Shown here piece by piece: positions 12,892 through 25,789 of a DNA stretch of 64,000 nt; the stretch's first letter is position 1, and each line of letters opens with the position of its first letter. Made by a program: the position numbers and the translations under genes. Under the pieces are notes generated by a model. That model was not told the origin of the DNA. It did not search any database and worked only from the letters and a program-made list of their open reading frames with translations. The stretch is from Setoptus koraiensis (taxonomy: Eukaryota; Arthropoda): NCBI GenBank assembly GCA_048013815.1, contig CM106586.1, positions 13,392,001 through 13,456,000 on the forward strand, in the 5' to 3' direction.

Positions 12892-14960
12892 TTGGGGATG
12901 CTGCTGGCGCCGCCATTGGACCATTGCGCAACACACTATTTTAGGGTCAATTAATCTAGCATTATAAACACATGGCGCCCCATCCCACGTGGCCCCATTT
13001 TTTCGCACACCCGCTATCTATCGCATCTGTTTGTTTTAGTCGCTTGCTGCAGCCATTTAACTGTGCCACCCCCCCCCCACGCCATCATCTGTGCTAGCCA
13101 GTGTCAATCTCATTCACTCCATCTATCTGCACCCCATCTATCTGTACCCCCTCTATCTGTGCCCTATCTGGGCTACAATGGATATCGGTTATTACTCGTC
13201 GGAATATACCGCTGGCATATTCCAACGAGTACATACAATACAGTTCGAGTATATTCCGATAGCGGCATATTGCGCCAGCCAACGCGCCAACTTGCCAGTG
13301 TCAAGTCGGGGCCCCATTGAGACCTGGGCAGAGATGTTTTACTTTACAGTGCACGCTCTGCACAGCACAGTACGTACACTCTGCATTGTGGAGCATGCCG
13401 TCGGGGGCCCGGCTCTAGCAGTTGGCTGGCCGGAAAGCGTGCAAGGATAAACGCAAAAACTAAATAGATGGCCATTAGCAGACCATAACTGCTATAGATA
13501 TAACAGCTCATTGTTTATTATGTAACAGGCGGCAAGACGGCCACGAGCAGAGCGAGAATGCGTGATTGAGAGAGCGGCACAGAGGGGCACAGAAGGGGCG
13601 CTTATGGGCGCCAACATAAACGGCCACCAACTAATCATTTCGGGCCGCCCAATCTCGCCGCTGCCCGATGGATGCGGCAGCCAGCGGCCCATTGTTTTCG
13701 CTACGGCCACAACTCGTGTCGGCCTACCAGTGTCCTGTTGTGGATATTCGCACCATCTCGGCGCCTTCAGCGATCTAGCTCGCTGACCGGTCCGATCGGC
13801 CGGCCTCATTTGCGGCGCGCATCCCCATTCGCGGCCTCGCTTGTCCGGCAGTTCGCGTTGCTTGTTTCGGTGGCGGCCAGGCTCACCTTGTTCGCTTCGT
13901 CGCTTCTTTGCCGCCTCGCTTCTCTGCCTGCTCGCTTCTTTGGCTGCTCGCTTCTTCGCGGGGTGCGTTTGTCTCTGTGGCCCGGATGATGACGCATTGT
14001 GTGCACTGCCTTTGGTCGCTCGAACTTCGAACGGGGGGCCCCAAACCAGCCAAGCAAAGAGGCAACGACGCACGAGTTGGTGTTTGGGTTGGGGGGGGGG
14101 CGAATCTCGAGCACGACTGGTCGGCGTTGGCGCGGTTCGGAGCCGTTGTTTTGAGCTGTTATCGATAATGCGCTCGCTGTCGTTGCTGTAAAATTCATAT
14201 GATGACATTCGCAATTTTGCCCGGCCGCAAAAACAACTCACCACGCCAGCCCGTTGGCGCGCACGACGGCCCGCCGGCCCGATAGCCCAAGTGACTGGCT
14301 AGAAGATGGCTGGCGAGGCCACCTTAGAGCGATTTGCAATATTCTAGCTGGTCGTTCTAGTGTGCCTATGCGTCTGCATTGCCTACGGGCCAGAAGGGGG
14401 CCGGACCGGCCATTGAGTGAGCGGCGCCCCGTTGGCGCCCGGCGGGATCCAGCGAGCAGCAGCCAGTCGCTGGTAGCCGAAGAGCAGGCTAGCCGGCCAG
14501 TGTTGGTTAGGCACAATTGAAGTAATTGAATTGGTGATTATCTAGACTGCGGTCTATCTATGTCTCGCGCTGGCTGCCATGGGGGCTTCATAGGCACCCA
14601 CACAATCAGCAGGCTAGAGAGTGGCGGCACCAACAATGACCTGCTTGGCCTCTTCATTGTTTCCCCATCCGCATCCATCCAATCACCTTAGTAAGTTACG
14701 CAACTGACAGCCGGTTGACGGGTGACGACGGCCAGCCACCAACAACTAGGCACAACATCGGCAACAACAACAGCAACAACACCGACATCACCAACAACAA
14801 CCAAAGGCAATAAGCAAAACGAAGGGCAATGAGCAAAACAACAACAACAGCGACAACAACAACTTTGGCATTACGCAATACGTGCGTGGATTGCCAAAGT
14901 TTCTATTGTTTGCAAGCGACTCGTCAGCACGAGTTGCCGCTTGCACGAGAACCTCGACAA

Positions 14961-14981
14961 CCACACACACACACACACTCG

Positions 14982-15048
<67 letters not shown>
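14961..15048. repeat. (CA)n microsatellite, about 88 bp
   Basis: CA dinucleotides with two CTCG interruptions near the left end, then pure to 15048. Confidence 0.95.
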
Positions 15049-15050
<2 letters not shown>

Positions 15051-15257
15051 CCATAATGACAGACAAAAAGACGCATCGGCGGCCGCGAAAATCCACAAAT
15101 TGGTGGCTAATTTGTAGCTGCTGTCTCTAGTGTCTAAAGTCTCCACTAGAGACTCTCCGGTGTCGGCCGGGGCCGGCTGTGCGGGCCTTTGTGGGGCCCG
15201 AGCGGCGCTTATCAGCCAGTCAGCTGATGGGGGCCGCTCGGGCGCTTGTCAGTTTGT

Positions 15258-15282
15258 TTGTGTGTGTGTGTGTGTGTGTGTG
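15258..15282. repeat. (GT)n microsatellite
   Basis: Pure GT run about 210 bp past the CA run. The two could pair as complementary strands. Confidence 0.95.
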
Positions 15283-16689
15283 AGCATTGTTGGCCAGTTG
15301 TCGAGTGGCTGCGTGGTGGCGAATTCTAATGAATGAAAAACCGCTGTTTTGCATAACATCGCAAATAAGTCGCAACTGGCGCAAGTTGTCAGTTGCAGCG
15401 CTACAAGAGTGTCGAATAGAGTTGATTATTTAACTCAATTCTAGCCAGAGAGGGGCCCATTGTGTCCCGAAACGCGCGCCGACCTGACAAGTCAACTGAG
15501 ACTCGTCGACGACGACAACAATCTAGAGAGGCCAAAAGTAACGCTAATTGGTAGACAACAAGCGCTAGTTAACCCGCCGGCTCGGCCTCGTTTGGCTTCT
15601 TCTCGCTCGCTCGCTCTCTGTGGTTCCCAGAGCGAATAATCTACTCGCCCCCGCTAATTCCTGTTGGCTGCCAGCATCGCCTCTCGTTTCGAGCCAATGC
15701 TCGAGTCGCTAAAATACTTTCGGCAAATACTCAAACTTTGTTCGCCAACCAATCCGCTCGCTGCATGCCGCGCACGGATATTTATAGTGCGTCTAACAAG
15801 CTAACAGTCCGACGCAAAGTATCCAACCAAAAGTATCCAGTGCCCTGCCGGCGGGCGCGCCAACAATCCAGCCAGCTCGCCGGAACAAAAAGAATGCACA
15901 CACTTGAGCTTGCCAATTCAAAAACTAACGCACTCGTGTTAAGTGGCCCACCGAGTAGTAGGCGGCGCTGGAGGTGAGTTATATCCCATTATAACTCACT
16001 TGCTTTTTGCAATGATGATATTTAAATATCATCTCATTACTGTCTTGCGCGCTCGCCGCCAGGCTAAACCATCTAGAACGGCGCTAGAACGGGGAGCCCC
16101 AATATCTCATCGCGCACCGGCACAATGAATGAAAGAATCGAAGCGTATTGAAGCGCACTCTTCTCTGCAGTGCCACCGGGCCATTATGTACATGACAGGC
16201 TATAGACTTTCGCTATTTGCGCTAAGACCTTGCCCGGCGCCCCACAAGCACCATCTATCTATCTAAATAAAAATCTAAATCTAAATAGAAATTGATTTTT
16301 CACTAGGCTCGCACACACACACACACACTTACCACTGATAATAAATGCTTATAGCCGGCCACTCTCTCAAATTTATCGAACTTGAGACCGATCCGCATAA
16401 ACAATTGCGCCAACACGAGCCGGGCCTCCTTTGCTCCTCGTTTGTGTGTTTATGTGTGTTTGTGTGTTTGGGTGCTGGGATAAACGCGATTTCGAGCACT
16501 GGCACTCCTATAAATAAACAGATAAAACCGTGCACGGGCCACATTGAAAAGAATGAGATTAATATGGGAATTGTTTCACTCGACTAGCTCAACTTTGGCC
16601 CCGAAATCCTAAATCCGGGCCCCCCAAATGACACTCTCGTCGTTGGATTTAGATGGCGCCTCGGCAGCAGGACAATGCACAATGTGCGG

Positions 16690-16720
16690 TGTATGTGTGT
16701 GTGTGTGGGGGGGGGGGGGG
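16690..16720. repeat. (GT)n followed by a poly-G run
   Basis: A GT run runs straight into 14 consecutive G residues, which makes assembly length here uncertain. Confidence 0.9.
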
Positions 16721-17185
16721 AGACACAATGCAAAATACAAAGCAATCAAGATTATGTCACTGGGCTACTATTCATCGCCTCTATTTACAGCAGTCACACA
16801 GTAAATGTTGCACTGTATTCAGTGTATGTTATACATTCACTATATATCCCGGGTATATGTCGTTATATACATACCCTTGTATCCATAGTACAGCACGTGC
16901 AGCACTATGGATATAACGTGCAGTATATACACAGCGTGTATAAGGAGACAATGGCAAGGATTTAGGAGATTTTCGAGCGTACGCCTACGACATTTGGCAC
17001 GATAAATAGCAATTGCACGAGTTTACCTTGATGATTTTCGACTTGCCGGGCAAATAATAGCCCGTTTGGTGTGTTTCGCGGGGCCAAGGCTGGGCTCTGT
17101 CGCTCAAATCGCGTTCAGCCGGCTGAGCGCGAGCCCATGATGTTGTCAAGCTTACCATGCCCACTAATTCAAACCGACGAACTCG

Positions 17186-17456
17186 ATTTTCCCGAGCTTT
17201 TCCCAGCTTTTTCGAGTATTTTCAAGCTTTTTCAGCTTTTTCGAGTATTTTCAAGCTTTTTCGAGTATTTTCAAGCTTTTTCCAGCTTTTTCGAGTATTT
17301 CCAAGCCTTTTCCAACTTTTCCAGGCTCTTCAAGCCTTTTCCAGATTTTTCCAGCCCTTTCGATCTTTTTCGAGCCTTTTCGAGCCTTTTCGAGCCTTTT
17401 CGAGCCTTTTCGAGTTTTTTCGAGCATTTTCGAGCTTTTTCGAGCTTTTTCGAAGC
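17186..17456. repeat. 15-bp-type minisatellite (TTTTCGAGCCTTTTC-like)
   Basis: About 270 bp of degenerate units built from TTTTTCGAG and TTTTC(A/C)AGC. The period is mostly a multiple of 3 and lacks stops, so several frames stay open and give Phe/Ser/Glu-rich (+) or Lys/Arg/Glu-rich (-) translations. I regard these as by-products. Confidence 0.9.
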
Positions 17457-18088
17457 TGGTTTTTCGCATGATTATTCTCGCGCTTCTCATGCGTCTTCGC
17501 ATGCTTGCCCGCACGCCAACGATGGCTATTCATGAGCGCATTAGTCGTCATTCTCTATTTGCGTATTATGACACAAACAATAGTTACAGCGGCAAACATA
17601 ACGCTCTCGATGGCGCACCCAATATCTATGATGCAACGCACAAGCAATCGGTTATGATCGGTGCCAATTGCAACACAAACACCACGTCTCAAGTTGGCAA
17701 GACAAGAGGGGCCACAAACAAGGGGCACTGTGTCGTTATGCTGTCATGGGCGCTCAATGCGGCGCGACCGGCTGCTGGCAAACACCGAACAGCAGGTGAG
17801 GCAACAATTCTCTTGATACACTCACCAGCAGGGGTGCTGGTGCGAAAAACACATTCGCCAGCACCCTGGTGAGCGTTTCCAGCACGCACCGCTGTGTGAC
17901 TGGGCACAGGTGAGCGGCCGCTAGGGCGAGATCCCGAGGGCTTCTGGCTGCATTAGATTTTGTGCAGCGAGGATAAAAGAATTGGGCGCTCGTAACACGT
18001 TGCAACGCGTTATAGTGCGTTATGGTGCTCGTGCAACTCGTCTTATCGTCTTGCGCAATCATCGCGCCGGAGATGGCTCGGCAACGGC

Positions 18089-18196
18089 GGCAACGACGCC
18101 AACAACTACAACAGCGGCAACGACGCCAACAACTACAACAGCGGCAACGACGCCAACAACTACAACAGCGGCAACGACGCCAACAACTACAACAGC
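18089..18196. repeat. 27-bp minisatellite, 4 copies
   Basis: Four identical units of GGCAACGACGCCAACAAC plus TACAACAGC, followed by degenerate CAACGG units. Confidence 0.95.
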
Positions 18197-21184
18197 GGCA
18201 ACAACGGCAACAACAGTGTCGCCAACAATGGACAAACACAATTGTAATTCGCGCCGGCCAGTCGGCCAGCCCGAGAGTCACAACAACAACCATAACGACC
18301 GAACGCTTCCACCGGCCGGGCGCCTCGCCGAGCCCGCAATCGGTCGCCGAGAGGCGTGTGTGGTGGCGGAAAGGAGCCCTCGGAACTCGAGGGCACCTTT
18401 TCGCACCACGACGGGTCGGCCTCGCCAGAAGTGGCCACTCGAACAACAGTCTGTTGTGCGGACACTGGATGCGGATTCAAACACCGATACCGGCTCACAA
18501 CAAACGGATATCGAGTTGGATATCGATGCGCGCCTTCGCAATCCGCACACATTTCCGCTAATAGTGGCGTATTTTGCGACACAAGCGCTTCTTTTGTCTG
18601 CGCCCGTGCACCCGACCGGCCCGACAAAGGCGTCATCCACCAGAGGTGCTGGCGTCGCGCTCAAAATGCAAGTTTTCAGGCCCGACTGTTCCATAGAATG
18701 ATGCCCTTTTCCGCTTGCCTACAAAGTCTCTCGAGGGGCGAGCGTGCGCTGGTTTTATTTCCAATTTTACAGCCGGCATGCATATTGCAGGCGTATATTG
18801 CAACGGATGTGATTTCATATATCCGCGGATGCATATTTTATACATCCACGGACATAAATATATTGTATGTAAGTAGCATATCAGATTATGCGGCTCGACT
18901 GGCGCGGCGACTCAACTGCCTACTCGGGCTGCGCGCAGCTGGGCATTCATCCCGAAGGACACATCTCTAGTTTTTGCGTGCCTCGCTTGTGGGCGCGCTT
19001 GTTGGGGCCCGCCGACATTTGCTTTAGTTTTTGCGCCAACTACGGGTCGGATGCGGCGCACCCCGGCCCGTCGTTGGTACCCTGCCGCACCGGCTGCCTG
19101 TGTCAGCTGGCACAGGTGCAGCGAACGCCGACCGGCCGAGATAAGATCTGGCCGGCCGGCCGACCGACCGACAGGCTGGGCATTTACAACGATCAGCATG
19201 ATACTGCCTCGCGACTGTGTGCGCGCGATATCATCTCCAAGGTGTTACGTAATGGGGCCGAATTTGTCGCTGGCGGCGCGTCGTTACTTAGTGCCAGTGA
19301 CACACAGTTCTGTTGCAGGCAGCAACACTAAGTAACGGCGCCCCCCTCTCACCTGGCGCAGCTTGTTATTTCGGTGATTTGATCATTAAGCTAACGACTG
19401 GCCGCTAACAGCGCAACGGCGACTGCCATTCATCAGCAACACGACAACAAGCAATCATTTTTTCTTTCTTTTTGTCCGCTACAAACAAACACAATTGCGC
19501 GACATAATAACATACAATTATTTTAATCGGATAAGCCCGGCAAGCTCGCCGACTAGCGTGCCTCTTAGCTGGCGCGAGCGGCCAAGAAAATGTCATTGTA
19601 ATTTGTGCGCTATCTCTCTCTCTCATCACTAACTGGCAAGTAAGTGTGTGAGGCTCCATTTAACCGTTGCGTTGTTGCGTCACCACCAACAACTTAACTA
19701 GCGGCGATAACGGCGATGACGGCGCCGCCAACAGCAGCAGCAGCAGCGAGGTTGTTGCTCTCTCGGCTCTCTAACAACGTGATTTCGTTTGTGATGAACG
19801 AAACAAACAGAAACAGACAGAAACGTTATGTAAGTTATCGCAACTAAGCAACGCAACTCACATAATGATTATTGATTGAGCCGAGCCAACGTTGCCGTCA
19901 GCGCCCACGTTGAGCGCCCACAACCGACAAAACAACAAGCGCTCGACGTTGTTCAAACCGCTTAGTGGCTAAATATATAATGTCGCCCATTATCGTGTAC
20001 ATGCGGCCGTGAATCCGCTGTCATCTCGAACGATATTTGTGTTCTTTTGTTGGCTTTCCGTTTCCTTGGCCGTCGCCTTGGCGATTCGCCCGCCATCAAC
20101 GGCCATTGTGAGCCACTGAATGGGGCGCTCATTTCCAGTCGACGGCTCAGTTGTTGCGCGCGCCGCGCCCCCATTCCACGAGCCAACAAGATTCATTTCT
20201 GACCCCTTTTAACAATTGTCAAGGTGCCCCGATTTTCGGCTCGCCTTGCCTAGCCTCGCCAAAATGGCCCCCAACAAACGCTAGCTCGTGGGCATTATTG
20301 GCGGGCTTTCGCGGAGCAATGGTTTGAGTGACTTTGCGTCACTGTGGCCACATCCGCATCAGCTGACGGCGCGCCATTGAGCGGAATTGGCTCGAGCTGG
20401 CCGATACATTCAATGAGTGTGACACTGTGTGTAGACCGGCCAGACTGCCGTGAGCATGCTGCGGGCCTCACGGATAAATGAACGAAAAAAAGGGGGGCCT
20501 GCAAGGGGATATTTACGACGAAGGTGGCTCGCCAATTGCGACATCGGCGATCGTGGGCTGATTATCCGTCGCGAAAATCGGCCAACAATAAATTTCGAGC
20601 GTCATGCGAGCAGCCGACAGAGCAATGTGAGTGAGGCGGATATTTTATACAGGCGGCTATTTATGGATTTTAACGACATGGTAGCGGTGGCGAGGCGAAC
20701 TTAAAAAGTTGAAATCCCATCGAAATTGAATAGTTGACCAGCGAGTACAAACAATGGCCGCTACTCGGCGGGCGCCGCCATTCAGCGGGCGCCAGTGGCC
20801 GCCATTGAGCGGGCGCCAGTGGAGCAGACAGCGCGCGCACAGAGATAAAATAAAAATATTAGGACAAGCAGTGATCATATAAGAGGCTTAACGGGCGCCC
20901 AGAGAGACACGCCAGGAGATTAACCAACCGGATATTGGAATATGTAGCGAAGCGTGACTGACACGACGCACACGCACACCTCCGTGGGGCCCGTTGGGCG
21001 CGCTGTTGCGGCGCATTGTGCGTGCCATTATTGGGTGCGCATTGTGTGCGGCGAGCCCATGACGATGACAGCAGCATCATTACATAATAAGCAGCCAGTC
21101 AGTCAGCCGGCCAGCCAGCCAGCCAATCGGCTAGCCAGTGAAGCAGCGACAGTGCCAAGAAAAGTATCATGTGGGGCCGCCAAC

Positions 21185-21256
21185 ATATACCGGCCAATAT
21201 ACCGGCCAATATACCGGCCAATATACTGTCTGGGTATATATTGGCCTGGTATATGT
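21185..21256. repeat. 12-bp tandem repeat with inverted partner
   Basis: Three ATATACCGGCCA units (21185-21220), then, after a short spacer, GTATATATTGGCCTGGTATAT at about 21234-21254, a near reverse complement that could fold back on them. Confidence 0.85.
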
Positions 21257-21817
21257 ATGACGCACTGGACACACGAGCTACACGGGGGCGCCGTCAGCTC
21301 ACCTAGCGCTGATATGAACTGGTGGCGGCCACTTGAAACTTGTTGTCGTGCTGCCGGCGGTGGCCCCATTTTCGATCAATCTCCGTCCGACAGTGTCGAC
21401 TGGGGCGCGCCACTACACACAAGAGCGGCCGAGACTGTGCGCCAGGTTTCAATTTTAATTCAGTCTCGTGTTGTTTGTCTGGGGCCGGTCGGTTGGCCAG
21501 TCTGCGCCCACTGGCGCAATCCGACCGCCAGACTCCGGCGGCGACACTGCCAATCCGACGGCGACACTGCGAATCCGAGGGATTGCGTTTCGGCGACACT
21601 CGGCCCCCAGCGGCACGTCTGGCCGCCGCCGCCGCCGCATCAATATCCAGTTATGTAACTATTAGCTAATCTACTGCTCTGTCTCTCTGCTGTCACTTGA
21701 ATAATAAACTCGCCAAAATGCCAGCCCGGCATCAATTTGGGCGCGTGCCTGTCTGGCCGGCCGGTGAGCCTCTTATGTGATCACTGCTTGCCGCACCACC
21801 GGCCCGACTCAGCGCAC

Positions 21818-21898
21818 GGGCCGGCTATGTGGCAGTCAAGTAACGGGCCGGCGATTTGGCAGTCAAGTAACGGGCCGGCGATGTGGCAGTCAAGTAAC
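21818..21898. repeat. 27-bp minisatellite, 3 copies
   Basis: Units start at 21818, 21845 and 21872 and read GGGCCGGCKATKTGGCAG plus TCAAGTAAC, with two variable bases. Confidence 0.95.
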
Positions 21899-22854
21899 GG
21901 GCGACGGGCGACAACTGTGCCAGCGCAAAAAATATCTGGCTTGCTCAGGTAACAACAATGCACCCGACTACACAAATGTCGCAAACTTATGCTACCATCA
22001 CAACACAATCAGGTGAGTGTCACCCGGGGGCCATCGCACGGCTTACCGACGCTCTTGAAACAGTTGAGCCGGCCGCTGCGCGCCGCTGCCGGTCGACGGG
22101 CCCCACTCTCGTTCCGCCGGCCCCGTTGCCCGCAACGTCGGGGCCCCGTAGCCCGCAACGTCGCAACAAAAGCGGCTGGCAATGCCGCAATACAGCAGGT
22201 ACGCATACATGTATTGTGGGCGCATTTATACATATTTTACACTGCCAGACAACGTTTAAATGTTCAAACGGTTTGCAGTTGACAATGGGCACACGTGATA
22301 TACGCAAATGGCAACCAAATGGTTGATACCATCACAATGCAAAGTGACAAGTGCAAAAACGCCGACCAGCGCCCAAATGAAGAGGCCCCACTGGATGCAA
22401 AACATTGCAATTGTCCAATTGTTTCTTTTTTCGAGCCCCCATTCCATTGTCCATTTGTGCCACATTGCGTTATGCAACCGGACGGCGGGTATTTTGCGCA
22501 CGCGGTTGCGGCACCATTTTTTCCTCGTCCGCGCACCGCGTGCTGATCGCGCCGTCACAAGCGCGCCCAAACAAACAGATAAATAAATGCGCATAAACAA
22601 CCGATCCGCCGCTGCTGGCCGGCCCGACCGACCGACCGGCTGGCGGCAGTGAACTGGCTATTTGTCGGCGCCCCGGCACGCGAAACGAACCCGAGCTCTG
22701 CAAACTAACTGCGCTCCGACAAAGCAAGCGGCCTCCGATCATCGGACCGGCCCGACTAACCGACCGCGACGAGCCGCTTGCCCGGTGCGGGCGGGCGGGC
22801 GACCGACGAGAATAAACAGCGCCGCCGATTCAATCGGGCACCCTACCGTGCGGT

Positions 22855-22901
22855 ACCCTGCGGACTCTGCGGGCTCTGCGGACTATGCGGACTATGCGGC
22901 A
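22855..22901. repeat. 9-bp tandem repeat (CTCTGCGGA-like)
   Basis: About five units alternating CTCTGCGGA, CTCTGCGGG and CTATGCGGA. Confidence 0.85.
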
Positions 22902-23793
22902 CTCGGCGGCGCTCTGGGGTACTCGCCGGCAGTACCCTGCGCGGCGCACAGTGCATGGCAGCCATAAATTGTGTTAATCTCGCGCCAGGGTCATCACGAA
23001 AAAAGCCCGAAATAAAACGAAAAAGGGCCGCTCATTTCCAGTATCCGGCCCGGTGCCAAGGCCACACCGGCTGGCCGGCCGGGCAAGAGCGAGCTGGCCA
23101 GCATTTGGCAGCAGCGGCGGTGCCAATTGGGCCAATTTCTAGTTTGAATATTGGCTCAAAAATATCGGCTCAACGTGGGCCCGAAAAGTCGGCCGAAAAA
23201 TCACGGCCTTGATGCAGAGAGTGGCCTCGCAGTGGCGCTGCTCGTGTCGCATTGGGGGCGCCACTGTGCGCAAAACTGTATAAATTATTACATTATTTGA
23301 TCTAATCAGTGCCGTTGGTCGCATTTTGCATGGTCAGCGCATCGGCGCGCCGGCAGCGGGTGCCCAAAACGCTCAATCTCTGTCGGCTGTGTCGCTTGTC
23401 GCGTCGCAACGAAATCAATATAACATTACGTAAACATAAAGGCTGTTATATATATATATATGTATATATATTTATATATATGCATGTTGTAGGTGTGTGC
23501 GTATATATATAGAGCATTATGTGAGGCAGAAAAATGTACGAAATCGGGCAAAAACGGATGCAGCGACAGGGGCAAAAACAGGCGAGCAGAAAATTCACTT
23601 TGGCTTTTTCTCTCAGTCGGGCGGCCCACATTTATCAATTGTCAGCTGGGTGGCTTATTGATTTTCATCTGTCATGCTCTGGCACGACGAGAGGGACTTT
23701 GGAAATTTCAAGCGCACGTCGCTGACCAGCGCGACATTTACACCAGGCCGACATTTACACCAGGCCGAGATATTTATGCGTCAAGGATGCGGC

Positions 23794-23835
23794 GAGCGAT
23801 CTAGGCGCTTGTCTCGCTCGCCGCCTAGATCGCTC
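23794..23835. repeat. Perfect 14-bp inverted repeat with 14-nt loop
   Basis: GAGCGATCTAGGCG at 23794-23807 pairs exactly with CGCCTAGATCGCTC at 23822-23835. Confidence 0.95.
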
Positions 23836-23911
23836 GGCGCCGAGATCGCTCGATATCGCGCCGTGATTTGAATGCGACCAATCAAGTCGAGTGCGGCCCC
23901 AGCGAGTCGCT

Positions 23912-23996
23912 GTCTGGCGACGATCTCCAAGTCTGGCGACTATCTCGACGTCTGGCGACGATCTCGACGTCTGGCGACGATCTCGACGTCTGGATG
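23912..23996. repeat. 19-bp tandem repeat, about 4.5 copies
   Basis: Units of GTCTGGCGACGATCTCGAC start at 23912, 23931, 23950 and 23969, with a partial fifth. Confidence 0.95.
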
Positions 23997-25745
23997 CGAC
24001 ATTCAGACATGGAGACAATTGTGCTGCGCCCCTGCATTGTGTCTCATCAAACAAATGCCCTGCTCGCCAGCGATATCGAGCGATATATGGCTAATTAATG
24101 TTGCGCACTGACACAGCGGCCCGATTGTCATACGAACGGTTACAAGGCCGCTCGCCAAACCGTTGTGTCAGCTACAAATCACGGCCAGATATTGTAGATA
24201 TTGATTAATTTGCGCGCGCACATTGTTACATAACATCGCTGATTAAACGCAACAGCGGACCAGACAAATGACGCCAGTTAATGCAGTCTCGTCCCTTGTT
24301 CGTGTCGCCGTCTTATCGCGGGCCTCTGCACGACACACACACACACACAATGTTTGCTATTGAGTCTATTGAGACACTGATTGAGACAAATTGGCCCCGC
24401 TGCCGAAGCGACACAAATCAATCTGGCAATCCAATATGACAATATGTGCTTCTCGGCCGGCCCCATTTGCGCTAATCAAAAGCCCAAAGCAATCAAGACT
24501 CGAGCACATACACAAAGCGTATATACAAAGTGTCGCATATGCAGTGTCGGCCCGCTGCCGACAATAGTCGGGCCGGTCGCACTCCGCGGGCCGGTCTCAC
24601 TCCGCGGGTTGGTCGCGCTGTCAGGGGGCGTCTCTCATAACGCGACTCATAGCGCGCGACCCGTCGGCTGCATCGGTGCCGGCCCGGGCCGGCATGCGAG
24701 AATACCTAGGTGCACGAGACTACGGTACGGTATGCACGAGCATACCGTTCGGGTGTTCGGGCGAGATAAACACTCAATTACCGGCTGTCGCTCCTTATTG
24801 CCGCTTGCCGCTCGCCACGTTGACTGGTGAGCCCAGAAAGCGGCTCATGTTTTTGCCAGACTTTTGCTGGGGCCCCGGCAAAAATTGCCAAGGCCTCAGC
24901 GAAAGTACGGCCAGCCACCTAGCGAGCAGATTTGGCGACGTCGGTGCATATGCACAATGTTAATGCTGGCTGGGGTGCTTTTGTTATCATTAATATCATT
25001 ATTATCATTGCTATTAATGCCGTCATGGCTCGCTCGCTCGCTCGCTTGTTTGTTTGTCTGCTGTGGCTAATTGCGGCCGTCGTCAGCTGCAAATGAGTTT
25101 GGCCTCACCTGACAAACAAACATCACGCGGCCCCCAATTGCTGCTTAGCCGTTTCATGCCGAGCCCCACAGTCGCTAAGCTCGCAACTTCCGGCTCAAGC
25201 TCAGCTGTGTGTGTGTGTGTGTTGTTATTTAAACGACGAGCGGGCGAGATTTAATTGCCTCTTATCGTCGAGTGGCCGTCCCGCTAATGGCTTGTTGTTT
25301 GTCACAGACACACACAAACACACCCACCAACGGGGGGCCGACTGGTGGCGACGACAAGCGCAAACTGTAGCGAAATTATCCGCGCGTCAACCGTCGCCAA
25401 ATTGCCCCGTTGCCAGTTGTATTATTAGATATATAGCAAATATATTAGATATTATGCACCTAAAAGTGAACGCAAGCGAGCAAAAATGCAAAACGGAAGA
25501 CCCGCCGACGTCACAAGCTGCTGCTCGTAACTATGCAAATGATTAGCATTCGAGCCGGGCCCCAATGACACGCCGGCTGAATTGCTGTCGTTGGCGAGCC
25601 CTGTCGGCGCTGGCGCTGGCCATTTTCGCTGCCTAAATTGGGGCCACTCAGCTTTGTCAGAGATAACCTGCCAGTTGAGTTTAGGCTGACGTGTGCAGTG
25701 ACATTTGTGCTCGCTGTTGCGATCGTTGCCGACGTTCCCGTTTGT

Positions 25746-25789
25746 CCGACAAACTTTGTCCGACAAAATTTGTCCAACAAAATTTGTCC
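25746..25789. repeat. TTTGTCCGACAAA-type tandem/palindromic repeat
   Basis: Three to four units of about 16 bp (TTTGTCCGACAAA and variants). Each unit is itself near-palindromic. Confidence 0.85.

Noticed and set aside
13492..14244. 250-codon open frame on the - strand
   Set aside because: Begins at GTG, is Arg/Ala/Ser/Pro-rich with no domain, overlaps open frames on both strands and follows a degenerate CTCGCTTCTTTG repeat. GC-rich chance frame.
17071..17535. Phe/Ser/Glu-rich open frames (and Lys/Arg/Glu-rich on the other strand)
   Set aside because: Produced by the stop-free minisatellite at 17186-17456. Several frames on both strands are open at once, so coding is not the cause.
17754..18701. 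Overlapping 230- and 239-codon frames on opposite strands
   Set aside because: Both depend on the 27-bp array at 18089-18196 and non-ATG starts; no domain outside the repeat.
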